A stretch of 64,000 nucleotides of DNA, from assembly GCA_015501055.1 (NCBI GenBank), contig JADNYV010000077.1, positions 91,032 through 155,031 on the forward strand, in the 5' to 3' direction. How positions within the stretch are numbered: position 1 is the stretch's first letter; each line of letters opens with the position of its first letter. Below, piece by piece: positions 22,986-33,959 of this stretch. Below the pieces are notes generated by a model. That model was given only the letters and a program-made list of their open reading frames with translations, ran no database searches and was not told the DNA's origin. This stretch comes from Mucidula mucida (Eukaryota; Basidiomycota; Agaricomycetes; Agaricales; Physalacriaceae). Both the position numbers and the translations under genes were made by a program.

Positions 22986-23424
22986 TAGTGGCCAATTTTT
23001 CCCAACACTGTCTATCACAGGAGTATTGCACGTCTTTCGGAGGAGGGGGAAAGTTGAACCGTCGTGCAACTTGGTCATGTACGGCCATTGGGAACATAGC
23101 ATAAAGAATACGACATTGGTTTTTGTAGACCGTCGCCACCAGCTCAAATTGTATGTGTGTAGTCCAATGAAGCGTCTTACAGGAGCGAACGAGCATGGCT
23201 GTGAAAGATGGCAACGTTTAAACAACACTTTCAGCAGTTCTGGTCCAGGTTGTCAACTTTTTGAGAACTTGACTTCGGCCACGTGCTAACAGTATTTCTG
23301 ACTTTCGACCATCATGTCGAAAAACCCTTTCTGATACGTTTAGCGCTGGGCACACTCCCACTCCTTGTTAGCTCGGTTGAGACCAAGACGGATAACTTGG
23401 CCTCAAGAACGTATAGTATAGGAC

Positions 23425-25580
23425 GCGATTAAAGACAAGCAACTGGACATTCTCCTATCCTCATCACAGACTCTTCGTTCGGCGTCTGTCTTTGGAAACC
23501 ACAGTCGCTTTAGGCTTTTATTTTCTGCTACTGACTCCAACATGGGATACATGCAACAAGCGCAGCCCTCCGGGATATTACATTCAACGCCGTAGCACGT
23601 TCTGCGCGAGGACCGTTGGCTGGATTCGCGGCGGTTTACCATCATCTCTGCTGTTAACAAATTTCTCCGTCATGTTGGGAAAGGCGTTCGGCGCCAGCCA
23701 CCTGACGTATGCGGCCCATTAGCGTCTACTCGTCCAATCTCAGGCACTGTACCCTATGAAGGCCGCTGATCCATGAACAGAGCGGTGACGAGGACTTGAT
23801 TCGACCTGCCAGGGTCCATTCCCCAAGACGTCCTTTGGATATCTCCTCCCGACTTTCACCCTTCCTTCCGTGCTCGCAATGTTTGATGCGGACTCGAATA
23901 TCCTGTTGGTATACGGCCGATTGGACTCTAGGTTGTCCGCCCCGCCCTGTGATCCCGACCTGACCAACATTCGACTTATAGAACCTCAGGCGAGTAGTAG
24001 CTCTAGTATTGGGAACAATCTCATATCAAATCGAAATGAATGGCGCCAAACCAAGAAATTTCCGTTTCCGTCGATTGGTTTGATACACCATTATCGAGTC
24101 GCCCATGAACACCGGTCTAGCCCATACGAAACTCGCGGCCAGCGCCGTGAACGCCACCGTTTAGTACGTAGTCAATGTCTTATCGGTCTCACTGAATACT
24201 ACATCTTGAACAGTATCCGCTCATGGGCCCACGCTCGTTTCGTGATTCTTTTGCCGCTGCTTTGTGGACCTTGGACTGATGGCGTATTGCGCCAACTTTT
24301 CATTTCCACGTTAAATGTAGGTCTTACGCATTTCGAATCAATCACGAGGCTGCATCCCCGCTCTTAGCCTTCCAAGCGATATATGAAAAATGGTAATCCT
24401 GTACGCGTGGCGCTGTTCAACAACTTCGACTAGTGGCAGTACGTGTCGATAGCAATTGCCAGGGGAGAAACTGCTCAAAACAACGTGACGGTCGAAGTCA
24501 AGTGAGTGTCTCTTTTGCTCATCGCTGCTGCTTCTGTATCCCAGATGGGCAACTTCACTTGGGCCGGGCAGACATTCAATGGTGATGAGGACGTGACATG
24601 CGACCAGGTGAATAATGTTTGCATCATTACCGTTCCCAAGCCGGGGTCTGCGCTAGTTTTCTTGAGCGAGGGGCAGACCGAGACGGCCCGTGCAGTGGCG
24701 TTGACGACCTATACTGCTGAACACTGACTACCGCGTCAGTCTGGATCTCTTTCCCCCACCTGCCGCGGGCACACGCACGTCCTTTGGCGCGGCTGATTTC
24801 CGACCATTGAACCTAAAAGCCTTTCACACCACGCGGGTTACGTTCATGTGGCGCGATTAAAGGCGAGCATCGGGACATTCTTCTATCCTCATCACAAACT
24901 CTCCGTTCGGCGTCTGTATTCTGCTTGGAAAACGCGCAAATTCAAGTTGAAGCTAGTCATCGGCGGCGGAGGTACTGCAAGAGTCGTTCCCATATCAGTC
25001 GACTCTACTGCACGCTAGAGGTCACATCATGTTTAAGAACCTCGCGCCTCCTCAGAGTTTCAACTCGATGGTCTTTACTTCCGACGGCTACCAGTGGATG
25101 TAGGTATTTCTGGATTTTCAACGTGTTGGAAACCCGCGTACCATTTATGCGGCCATCTCAAGCTTCGTTTTCTAATCCCGCTGGCCGCTAATGATCGCGT
25201 GTCGAGGATTAGGACATGACTTGTGCTGGCGTCCTTTCCCCAAGTATTGTGCTCGCAATGGTGCATTTCACGGTAAGTCATATATTCTGTATGCGGCCGA
25301 CTAGACCCGCATCGGTGAATCTACTATACTACATAGAGGGGCAGCGATTGTTGTCCGCCATCCTGTGATCCACCTGACCAAAATACAACTTGTTAAACCT
25401 CAAGTGAAGTGGGTTTTTTACTCTTCATATTGAATACACGCTCATAACCGCCCCATAATGCTTTTTTGTTTGTTTGATTTGAGACACCACCACGTCCGAA
25501 CCTGTCTGTTATCCAAGGGTAATGCATGCCACAGAACCTAGGCTGGCACTGAGACCACAATCTCTCCGTTCGGCGTCTAG
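23425..25580 (+). repeat. Diverged direct repeat of unknown origin
   Basis: The segment 23425-24000 resembles 24843-25420: shared words CTCATCACA, TCCGTTCGGCGTCTGT-like, GTGCTCGCAATG, TTGTCCGCC and CCTGTGATCC in the same order. A third short piece (CTCCGTTCGGCGTCTAGTA) is at about 25563. The copies are strongly decayed; no coding family was recognised. Confidence 0.5.
24385..24727 (+). pseudogene. Fragment resembling the C-terminal part of a GH79-type glycoside hydrolase
   Basis: Reads NGNPVRVALFNNFD, NNVTVEV, then SVSQMGNFTWAGQTFNG, VTCDQVNNVCIITVPKPGSA and LVFLSEG. These match what I recall of the C-terminal beta domain of basidiomycete GH79 beta-glucuronidases. In-frame stops occur at about 24430 and 24503-24505, and no N-terminal catalytic part is seen. 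A dead fragment in decayed surroundings. The family call rests on memory of typical sequences. Confidence 0.45.
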
Positions 25581-26208
25581 TACACGTCGAACATTTGGGT
25601 TCCGTGGCCTCACCTCAACAAAGGCGTTGTGCTTTCTTCTCGGTGAAGCAGCTCCAGTTCGCCACATCGGTACGCGATCCCGGCTCTCTTTGCGCTAGTA
25701 ATTTTAAAACGAAATCCCCTCAAAGGACATTCCACAAAACTAGTCAGTACGTTGGAGAAGAAGCTGATTAGGTCCGTTGATTCCAAGGGGAAACTGGAAA
25801 GGTGTCGTCTATGCGAATTGATGAATCGTAAATGCGCCATGGATTCGGGTCATGTCTACAAGTCATCGTGTCCTAGCTCCCCCTCCCCCAGTCGAGAAGA
25901 ATAGTGCGGGAGAGTGAGCGGATGGAGCTTATATGTATGTACTATAGTCCTATACAACAATGCTCGCCAAGCGTTTTGAACTACAAGACGCATTCGAGAA
26001 CGGCGGTGGCAGATCTTCCGTTCATGCATATTAATGGCACATGTTGAATCTCGTTGACCGAAAACTTGAAGAGAGTAATCAAGTACAAGGTGTTGATAGG
26101 GTACGCATACCCGTCGACTCCCTCTGAATACATAGATCTCTACTGACATGCATCCTTCCAATATGAAAGACGGAAGTGTCCGTTATGGTGTCAGTTCAGG
26201 TGATGACA
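25430..26208. other. Gene-free stretch
   Basis: Frames at 25610-25840 and 25856-26161 (minus) show no domain-like features. Nothing else recognised before the tRNA-Gly. Confidence 0.35.
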
Positions 26209-26300
26209 GCATTAATGGGGTAGTGGTAACCTGGGTCGTTGCCATGTATGATCGCAGGCGTCTCATCGACCCGCCGGGGGTTCGATTCCCCCTTAATGCA
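26209..26300 (+). tRNA. tRNA-Gly(GCC), intron-containing, copy 2
   Basis: Same mature sequence as 19663-19755. The intron after TTGCCA is about 21 nt (contains CAGGCG, complementary to GCC). It converges with the gene at 26537, as copy 1 does with the gene at 17841. Confidence 0.95.
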
Positions 26301-26536
26301 CTGCTGCGTCTCTGAAAACGTTTTTGTTTTGTCAACGCGGCACGCCACACATGACTCATGAGGTTTAAGTCAACTTGAGCAAATGTTGAATGCGCACTCA
26401 GTGCTCAGTGCTCAGCACTCAGCAGTTTACATGACCGAGTCCTTGTCGATTTATTGTGATGTCGGTAAAGGTAAGCCAAAAAAGTACGACTTGAAATTCA
26501 ACGTGGAACGAAAAGCACCAGCCGAAAGCAGTCGTA

Positions 26537-27925
26537 TCACCGCCTCCCAAACCAATTCGGACCACCGCCGCTCCCCGTCGTACTCGCACTCCTCCTCGGA
26601 AGATTAAACCACCTGCCAAACGTCGTACTCTCATCTTCACCGTCTATCTCTATCTCATCTTCCTCCCGACTCTTGTCCACACTATCGTCCAACTCGTCCT
26701 TCTCCTCCTCCTCCCCATCGTCACCCTCTCCAAAAACATTAACATCCCTCTCCAAAAAGCCCTCGAGATCACCAAGCCCGCCGTCCAGATCAAACTGGGA
26801 ATCATACGCGCCTCGGAGCTGGGTGGCAGCGTACAGCGGGGCGGGATCGTCATCCGAGAGAGGCATGGCTGACCCAGCTGACGCTATTGGGTTGACGCCA
26901 AAGTCCAGACTTTCCTCTTCGACAGACAGTTTGGACGAAGACGCGCGGACGAGGGGCTTCTTCCCTTTCCTCGGACTAGGAGTACGCGCGGCGCTCAGCA
27001 GCTCGCGAAGATCCTTCATCTCGCCGCGTGGCTCGGAGGAAGGCTCGCTGCCAATGTCTAGAGGTCGCGCACGTGTGCGTGTATTCGGGGGAGTCGACGT
27101 GACGAGGTGCGAGGGGAACGATGGCGGAAAGAAGGTGTCTTCGGGGATAAATGATATAGATGGGTGTGTGGGTTCGGCGGGTAGAGGGGGAGGTTCGTCT
27201 CGATTGGGACGAGAGACAAGTCGCGGAGGGGGTGCAGCTGCGGGAGAGGAGCCCCGAGACGAAGATGGGACGAGGACTTTAGGCGACTCTCGCTTCGGCT
27301 GGGAAGAAGCATTCGACCGCACACGCTTCAATGTGACAAACCCCAACGGCGACGGATCCTTGAGGTCGTATTCTTCATCCACCTTGCGCTTCTTCCTCGG
27401 GCTCGCACTACTCCCATCCGTCTTCCTCTTCCCTCTTACAGGGCTTGAAACCTCCACACTAACCTCGACATTCTTCACCCACCCGCTCACCTTTTCCACC
27501 GTCCGCATCTTCCGCCTCAGCTCATCCCACTCCTCGTCCGTATCCGGAAAGCACAGCGGCTCAGGCAGCGGCACTACAGGCGTCAGCGACGTACCCACGT
27601 ACCTAGCCGAATCTCAGTCAATCTCCTATACAGAAAGAAATCGCACATACCTCCGCCCACAAAGCGTGCTCCGTAGCTTCAAGACATGTCTCAGCTGACG
27701 CCATGGATCGTCCGCTTGCAGAGCCTCGCGCACGCGTTCACGCAGAGCATCGGTTGTGTCTCGTTTGCCAGTGTCGCTGTCCACATCCATATCCAATGCG
27801 CATCGGCGCAGCGCGTCCCGGCGTTCGTAGAGAGTGCGCAGGTATGCAGTAGGAGAGAGTATCTCGACGGGGAGCGTGGACGAGTAGGAGGTCTGCGATG
27901 TCGTAGGGCACGAGCGTGGTGCCAT
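26537..27925 (-). CDS. Unknown nuclear-looking protein, paralogue of the gene at 17841
   Basis: Minus strand: exon 1 27925-27651, intron 27650-27603 (48 bp, gtatgt..gctag), exon 2 27602-26537; 446 residues. Start at MAPRSCPTTSQT. Conserved with the 488-residue paralogue: AYLRTLYERRDALRR, YVGTSLTP, DEEWDELR, YDLKDPSPLGFV, PEDTFFPPSFPSHLVTSTP, DLEGFLERDVN, FGRWFNLPRRSAS and a C-terminal WFGRR. The rest is Ser/Pro-rich or acidic and likely disordered, with basic KKRK patches. Function unknown. The pair plus a convergent tRNA-Gly appears to be an inverted duplication. Confidence 0.82.
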
Positions 27926-28258
27926 CGTTGGTGATGTGATAGTGTAGTGAGCGTTCAAGACAACATAAAACCAAACACGTGCATACTGAACGCTTCCTGC
28001 ACGATAACGAGGTCCTTTCCCTGCCTTAATACAGCACGTATGTACAGGTAACCACACCCACACGAACAATCGGAAGCCAGTTTGTCAGGAATCATATTTA
28101 CTATGAGAATGATACATACAGCATATTCAGTACGAGCAAAATTTGAGGCGCCGAGTGATTTCCCTAGACGCGACCGTCCAAGAGAAAAACTTAAAAGTGA
28201 AGTTGTCGATAATCACAATTGGGATGTGAGGGGTTAAGTCGATCCCAGGAGGGAGGCG

Positions 28259-28348
28259 TGCATTAAGGGGGAATCGAACCCCCGGCGGGTCGAAAATACG
28301 CCCACATATGGATGGCAACGACCCAGGTTACCACTACCCCATTAATGC
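28259..28348 (-). tRNA. tRNA-Gly(GCC), intron-containing, copy 3
   Basis: Mature sequence identical to copies 1 and 2; intron of about 19 nt (contains GGGCG) with no resemblance to the other introns. A tRNA-Asn lies 83 bp away on the same strand. Confidence 0.95.
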
Positions 28349-28431
28349 ATAACTGAAACCTTCTCCATCACTGTGTGGAAAGAAAATCATGGCACACTGC
28401 TCAAAGAAAAAGGGAGCGCTATGAGTTAGCA

Positions 28432-28525
28432 CTGCCCCAGTGAGGCTCGAACTCACGACCTTCCGATGTTACAGGTCAAACAACGAATAACAGTCGGACG
28501 CTGTAACCAACTCAGCCATGGGGCA
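28432..28525 (-). tRNA. tRNA-Asn(GTT), intron-containing, copy 3
   Basis: Mature sequence as in the other two Asn copies; the intron after CTGTTA (TTCGTTGTTTGACC..) differs and contains AAC near its 3' end. Confidence 0.95.
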
Positions 28526-29538
28526 TAGCATCTCCTCTGATCGGTGCCCCTATTTCCGCCACACTCGCAAAGTGCCGCACAAAGTATAGAGCCAACCTAC
28601 CTACTGAGAAAACATCAAAGATCCGATTGTCAAAATACCATCTATAGCTCGTACACACTCCAACCTACCTGGTGTGAACAGACAAGACAGTCATCGTGGA
28701 CTCTTCCAATTGAGCCATCCATTCGCTGTTGGCCTAATTGCAAATACCCGTACTGATAAACCGGTGACCCGGAAGTTAGCCGTACGATGAGAAGAGCCTA
28801 CTGTAAGCTGGTCTTTTTGGTACCTGGCAGGAAGGACTGTCAAGGTAACCGAACACAATCGGGATCCGTACTTCAAGGAGAATGGCGCAGATAGGGCGGG
28901 AAGGCCGGCTTGTTACAGATTGGTGGTTCCAAAATGCCGATGTCCTCATCAAAGTAGATACCAGCCTTGAAGCCCAAGCCAGGATTGCCGCTCACTCCTC
29001 TATCAATCAGATTCATACAGTGTACACGTACCTCTGCCCATCCGTATGAAACTCAAACCTCTGTTTGTAGACTTTCTAGAAGCTTTTAGCCCCAACTCAA
29101 CCTTAAAGTCATCGGACTGAGTGCAACCGTGCATTGAAGATGAAGTCGACAGCGTGTCTCGCAATCCAAGTTGACTCAACGTTATCGGGTGCGCGTCCTT
29201 CCAAGATGTGCATCAAGCTTGTCACAACATTGTACACAGTGCTTGCAGCTTTTGTTGGCCGTGTAATGGGTTATTAGGGCCCGGACTGCCGTGCGTCGTA
29301 GAGCACAGCACGATTGGAGTGCACGTCCGCGGAGAATCCATAATGTTTGACACATAAGCGACGGGGACTGTTGGTGTCTCGTGGGGGGGGAGGGGGGTGA
29401 TAACAGATATGTCACTATGAACCTGTCATTGTATACTGAATCGGTCGGAAAACATCTCACAAACTAACCTCCAAGAAGATCCGGGAGTTTAAAGTTTCTT
29501 GGGTGGAAGCCGAAAAGACCAGCTTACTCTATCATTGT
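28526..29538. other. Gene-free stretch
   Basis: Only short frames; no domain, repeat or RNA recognised. Contains an eight-G run with a GGGG run nearby at about 29383-29397. Confidence 0.4.
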
Positions 29539-29540
29539 TA

Positions 29541-29786
29541 GGGTGGTGAAGTAATCCCTAGGTTTTGATACACCTCGGGTTTACTGCGGTAAATAACGGT
29601 ATTGATACAGTATTGAAACCCTCGGGGGTCAGGAGGTAGGTCTCAATGCCGGCGCGCTGGCACTTAGAGCTCCTGGAGGTGGGGGGAGTAAGGCGGGATG
29701 CGGGGGCGCGGCGCCACATCACGTGTCTGAAGCACATGGGTATCGAAACCGTTACTAACACCCCCGGGAGGTTTACTGTGCCACCC
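29541..29786. mobile_element. MITE with TA target duplication
   Basis: A 246-bp non-coding element flanked by TA on both sides. Its ends are imperfect inverted repeats: GGGTGGTGAAGTAA against GGGTGGCACAGTAA. TA duplication suggests mobilisation by a Tc1/mariner-type transposase. A likely relative lies at 32386-32829. Confidence 0.6.
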
Positions 29787-29842
29787 TAATCGTCGTAAAA
29801 AAGCTAACGCGTTACACCTTCTTCCCACGGTTCCCGAGGCAC

Positions 29843-29928
29843 TCCGACCTGCCTGGTTCGAACAGGCGACATCAAGATGACAGGGTATCCATTACAGTCT
29901 TGCGCTCTTCCAACTGAGCTAAGGTCGG
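29843..29928 (-). tRNA. tRNA-Tyr(GTA), intron-containing
   Basis: Acceptor CCGACCT/AGGTCGG, A73, T arm with TTCGAA, anticodon stem CAAGA/TCTTG enclosing CTGTAA with an intron (contains ATAC, complementary to the anticodon). All nuclear fungal tRNA-Tyr genes known to me have an intron here. Confidence 0.95.
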
Positions 29929-30095
29929 TTGGCAGTGTTCTGGGCGCCTCACCCCGTGTTGGAACTCGACGCCACCTCGTGCACAATGCTATAACTACAG
30001 AAAAGAACATGCAACGATGAGATATGTACACTATGTATGTATGCAACGACTATGATAACTAATGCAACATCCATAACCATGCGCAAGTCAATCTC

Positions 30096-31162
30096 TCACC
30101 ACCCCGCAAACCCAACAATCTTCCCATCCCAGCTCCACCAAATCATCTCGTCGTCCTCTTCCATATCCCCATCCTCCTCCTCATTCACTGCAGGCCTCCG
30201 ACACGCCACCCACACGCCCTCGACCTTACTCTTCCCCTTCCCTCTCTCCAAAAACGTCCGATCCAGCGACGCACTCACGCTCTGCCTCGGCACCCACGCC
30301 GGATGCACAAACCGCCGGGGCGCGCGTATAAGTACGTGCGTCTGCGTCGGGTGCATGTCCGCCGCGAGATCCGCGTCTGCACCAACGAGCGCGCGCGAGA
30401 GGAGCCGGTCCGCGGTGCGCAAAGCTAATTGGTGGTCGGCGTGGGTGGCGGTGGGTTGGGGTTCGGATTCAGAGTCCGAGTCTGAATCGCTATCCGGGGG
30501 ATGTTCGTCTTCTTCATCATCATCACTATCTTGGTCCTCGTCATCCTCTTCCTCGTCGTCACTATCCTCCTCATCGTCATCCTCAGGCAAATCATCCCTC
30601 TCGCCCCACACCTTGGTCTCCAGCCCATCCACTGCCAGCAACACCCGCGCCTTGGCCGTGCCCACACTCGGTCCTAGCACAATCGCCAGATACGCTAGGC
30701 TATTCCCATTCCCTTTCCCTTTGTCTCTTCCCTTAGCAAAAGCAGTCGACAGCGCAGTAAACGTCGTATCCAAATGCGACGTGAGCGTGTCATACGCGTC
30801 TAGCAACTGCTCCTTGAGCTTGGCGGACTTGGCGCTCGTCGGTTTGAGGCGGGTCAGTTGAGGGATCGGGCTAAAACCAAAAATCAGATTGGATTCTGGG
30901 AGACAGAGGCAGAGGACACGTACAGAGGAACCTGATTCTTGAGGAATAGAACGTGTCCTAGGAGACTTGATGCGAGGCTCGCGGCGATGGTGTCGGGGAT
31001 AGAGTCGCCTTGGAGCTGGACCAGCGGAAAGTCGCCACGGGTCGTGTTATTGTTCTCCATCGGAGGAGGAATTGCAGGCGATAGAGATGAGGGCAAGACA
31101 GCTTTAGCGTGCGTCAGCGACTCTGGTGGCTGCTCGGTCGGAGTGAGGGCGAGGACGGGCAT
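30096..31162 (-). CDS. Probable p31comet-like (MAD2L1-binding) protein
   Basis: Minus strand: exon 1 31162-30924, intron 30923-30871 (53 bp, gtacgt..tttag), exon 2 30870-30096; 337 residues. The splice creates SLLGHVLFLKNQVPLPIPQL, which resembles the LLKHI..QRQQLPLPYEQL segment of animal p31comet. Then follow LLDAYDTLTSHLDTTF (as SVLSHLEDFF in p31comet), AYLAIVLGPSVGTAK, a long acidic insert (residues about 180-225) and a C-terminal EMIWWSWDGKIVGF, like the DYIWF...FKGF end of p31comet. p31comet is a HORMA-fold adaptor that helps TRIP13 remodel MAD2 and silence the spindle checkpoint. An upstream in-frame ATG (31246) adds a Thr-run leader; I prefer 31162. Homology is judged by eye. Confidence 0.6.
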
Positions 31163-31313
31163 GATGATAGTCGTGGTGGTCGTGGTCGTGGTCAGAGATT
31201 TAATTTTAGCGGATCGGAAATCGGAAATCAACAATGTCCGAGCCACGTGATGCTGTTTGTTCCTTGCCCGGCGGCAGATTCGCGCTAAATTCCAATTATG
31301 TACGCGAGGCTAC

Positions 31314-31994
31314 TATGGTGTGCTTTTGCACAAGGATATGCTGTTTCCCATCGATTGCGCCTTAAACAACCTGATATCGGTGCAGTTTTTCACGGAATAG
31401 ATTCCGATACATGTCTTCTATAGTTGTACAAAACAACTTAAAGGAAATTGGCTGCAAACTGAGTGAGATAGGTCGAGAACGAGGCCGGGTTAGTGATTTT
31501 GAGGTGAACACCTTACTTGCAAGGGTTACAGTCTATGGGTGGTCTTTGATTGGTAGAGACATTAATAATAGGCATATATACACCTATTAGTGCAAGTTCT
31601 GAGGCAAAAATTGAAGGGGAATATAATACAAGGTTGCATTTGGTCATGTGTCACGCTTGAACGGTTTATCGTCAATATAAGACATTTGAGACTTTGAATA
31701 CTGCCTTGGAACTTGCACTAATAGGTGTGTATATGTCTAATACTGATTCCTCTACCAGTCAAAGACCACCCGTAGACTGTAACCCTTGCAAGTAAGGTGT
31801 TCACCTCAAATCACTAACTCGGCCTTATTCTCACTTAGTTTGCAGCTAATTTCCTTTAAGTTGTTTTGTACAACTGTAGAAGACATGTATTGAAATCTAT
31901 TCTGCAAAAAACTGCGCCAATATCAGGTTGTTTAAGACATGATTGACGGAAAACGGCATATTTTTGTGCAAAGGCACACCAAAAGACACCATAG
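31314..31994. mobile_element. 681-bp fold-back element with TA target duplication
   Basis: Two 286-bp arms (31314-31599 and 31709-31994) are inverted copies of each other at roughly 85 percent by eye, separated by about 109 bp. The ends read CTATGGTGT and ACACCATAG and are flanked by TA at 31312-31313 and 31995-31996. There is no coding capacity. RNA from it would fold into a long hairpin. The arms differ largely by C-T and G-A changes. The structure fits a fold-back MITE of Tc1/mariner type. Confidence 0.8.
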
Positions 31995-32243
31995 TATCAT
32001 CAATCAACGTTCAACGTTCATTATTAAACAATTGGAGGTTAGTTACGTCTGCAGCCTGGTCAGCATCAAACAGATAGACATATCATTGCATGTTCAATGC
32101 ACAATAGAATACAACTTGGCCAATTTGCTCTATAAAGATGTGTGCATTTTGGACTGTTATCCGAGCAAAGCTTTGTAAGGACTATATGTTGCAAGTTAAG
32201 CCACAATAACAGTAGACATTTTGACTATAATAAATGCATACAT

Positions 32244-32312
32244 GCATTAATGGGGTAGTGGTAACCTGGGTCGTTGTCATGTGACATGCTTTCAACCCAG
32301 GGGCTTAATGCA
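32244..32312 (+). pseudogene. tRNA-Gly relic
   Basis: 5' part identical to the real tRNA-Gly genes up to GGGTCGTTG, then the anticodon reads GTC instead of GCC, the intron is altered, and the T arm is missing although the 3' acceptor CTTAATGCA remains. Confidence 0.85.
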
Positions 32313-32385
32313 AATATATGACATGGATAAAAGACTTGTTGCTAACACAGTACTAATTGTGCCAAATTGTGCCACACTTCTAGTA

Positions 32386-32829
32386 GAGTGGCAGTAATAG
32401 GGTTGTGGAACTAACCTCTAGGCTTTGAAGGCCTTGGTTATTTACTAGTTAGAAACAGTTATTTACCTGTATATCAACTTTTTATGTGACTTGGTTAAGT
32501 ATGATAGTCTACCTCTCCATTGCCATGTAACTTCCCCTGAGTTTTGTAGCACCACAGATTATGTGCAAATGTCACATAAAGGTAAATAACCCTCCTGCCA
32601 GGCCCTTAGGTTATAAACTGGTAAATAACCAGTACTTTACCGGGAAACAACCTCCTGATATGCTAACCTAGATTATTTCCACTACCCTAGGCAGTAAACC
32701 CCTTGGGGGGGTTACTAATGGTGTTGATACTGATCCCTACAAGGCCCAAGTTTTAAAACTATTAGTAATGATTTTAATACTAGCATGTACTATTTCAGAT
32801 ATGTAATATAGTGCAGTGCTATGCCACCC
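32386..32829. mobile_element. Probable MITE related to 29541-29786
   Basis: Ends GAGTGGCAGTAA and, on the other strand, GGGTGGCATAGCA, near TA on the left. Internal GGTAAATAAC motifs occur in both elements. AT-rich and non-coding. It ends 7 bp before the 5' LTR of Gypsy copy B. Confidence 0.45.
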
Positions 32830-32836
32830 TTGGTTC

Positions 32837-33361
32837 TGTTATGAATTGCCATATTTTTACATTTTTACATCTCATTATATCTTATTGGGGGCTTGTCCTT
32901 TTCATCACCAAAGCCGTACTCATGTCGGACACACGCCCAACACATGGATGACATCATACATGCCGATACCTCATGGACTTCCTATTGTATACACACCACC
33001 GACACTCGTAGCACACATGGTTGTTTCAGTATTATTACTTACATGCAGTTACCACTCGTATTTAATGGTTTCACGGACTAGTAGCATACAACACTGGGTC
33101 AAGGGCATGGAGCATCCCTAGCGGAAACACATATGGACAAGGAGTCCCAAACACAGACTAACTAGTATATAAGCAGTAGTATAGTATCATTATACTTTAG
33201 TTCCGATCTTGTTTATACACCTGGCCTAGCTGAGTCTTATGAACACAAACACTTACTTCCTTAGTTCTTGCTGTGGTACCTGGTTTAGTCTCGTGGCTAT
33301 AGCCAGTCGCTAACATCTGTGGTACCTGGTTTAGTCACGTGGTTATAGTCAGTTGCTAACA
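32837..33361 (+). repeat. 5' LTR of Gypsy copy B
   Basis: Starts TGTTATGAATTGCC and ends GCTAACA. The last 90 bp are a tandem duplication of about 46 bp (33271-33316 and 33317-33361, each CTGTGGTACCTGG..GCTAACA). It lacks an internal stretch near 32890 that the other LTRs have. Confidence 0.92.
33166..33209 (+). promoter_or_regulatory. LTR core promoter of copy B
   Basis: TATATAAG at 33166-33173 and the presumed transcript start AGTTCCGATCT at 33199-33209, 33 bp downstream, as in copy A. Confidence 0.55.
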
Positions 33362-33363
33362 GA

Positions 33364-33374
33364 AGATCAGAACT
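33364..33374 (+). other. Self-priming primer binding site, copy B
   Basis: AGATCAGAACT, 2 bases after the LTR. It is complementary to the LTR transcript start at 33199-33209 except for one base (a G-to-A change at a CpG). Confidence 0.65.
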
Positions 33375-33959
33375 ACTTTCTACCACCTACCACACATCCC
33401 TGATCGTCGATCAGCACTTCACTGTTTGATCATCGCACATTCACCCATCCCCTTTCCTGTTTACAGATTAACGGAATCCTAATCCCAGCGCATGTCCACA
33501 TACATGTATATAGGTCCCAGTAGCGCTGGCTAACAGTTAGAGATAACTGCCTCGGGTGCTGGAAGTAGCCGCTCTCACGAGAACAAACTTTTGGCAGTTG
33601 CACTTCAGTGGGCGCTGTTTACGGGTCAACCCCCGTTCCCAGGAAAACTTTGGCTTACCTCACACCAGAGGGACGTCGGCTGGGCAATTGCAAACTTGTG
33701 ACAAGCTCTTGGGCTCCGTAGATACGTAGTCAGTAGTCAGTAAAATAGCGTAGACAGTTACGATACCTACCTACTTTACTTACCTTACAATACACACCAT
33801 CATTCCCCACCCTACCAAGTCCTGGATTCTATTTCAGATCTAGGCAATTCCCCCTTATTCACCCAAACCTCTATTCCCTCACCCGTTTCATCAAAATCTG
33901 CATCTCCCATATCCCCACTTTCACCCTTTCACTCTCCGATCCTATCACCCCGATTCATC

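Noticed and set aside
24502..24544. A 43-bp intron in the GH79-like fragment
   Set aside because: The sequence between the splice-like signals reads in frame as the expected protein (LLLIAAASVSQ); a TGA lesion explains it better.
26673..27698. 341-codon plus-strand frame
   Set aside because: Ser-rich shadow of the minus-strand gene 26537-27925, whose splicing and blocks are confirmed by a paralogue.
30037..30861. 274-codon plus-strand Ser-rich frame
   Set aside because: Shadow of the acidic region of the p31comet-like gene.
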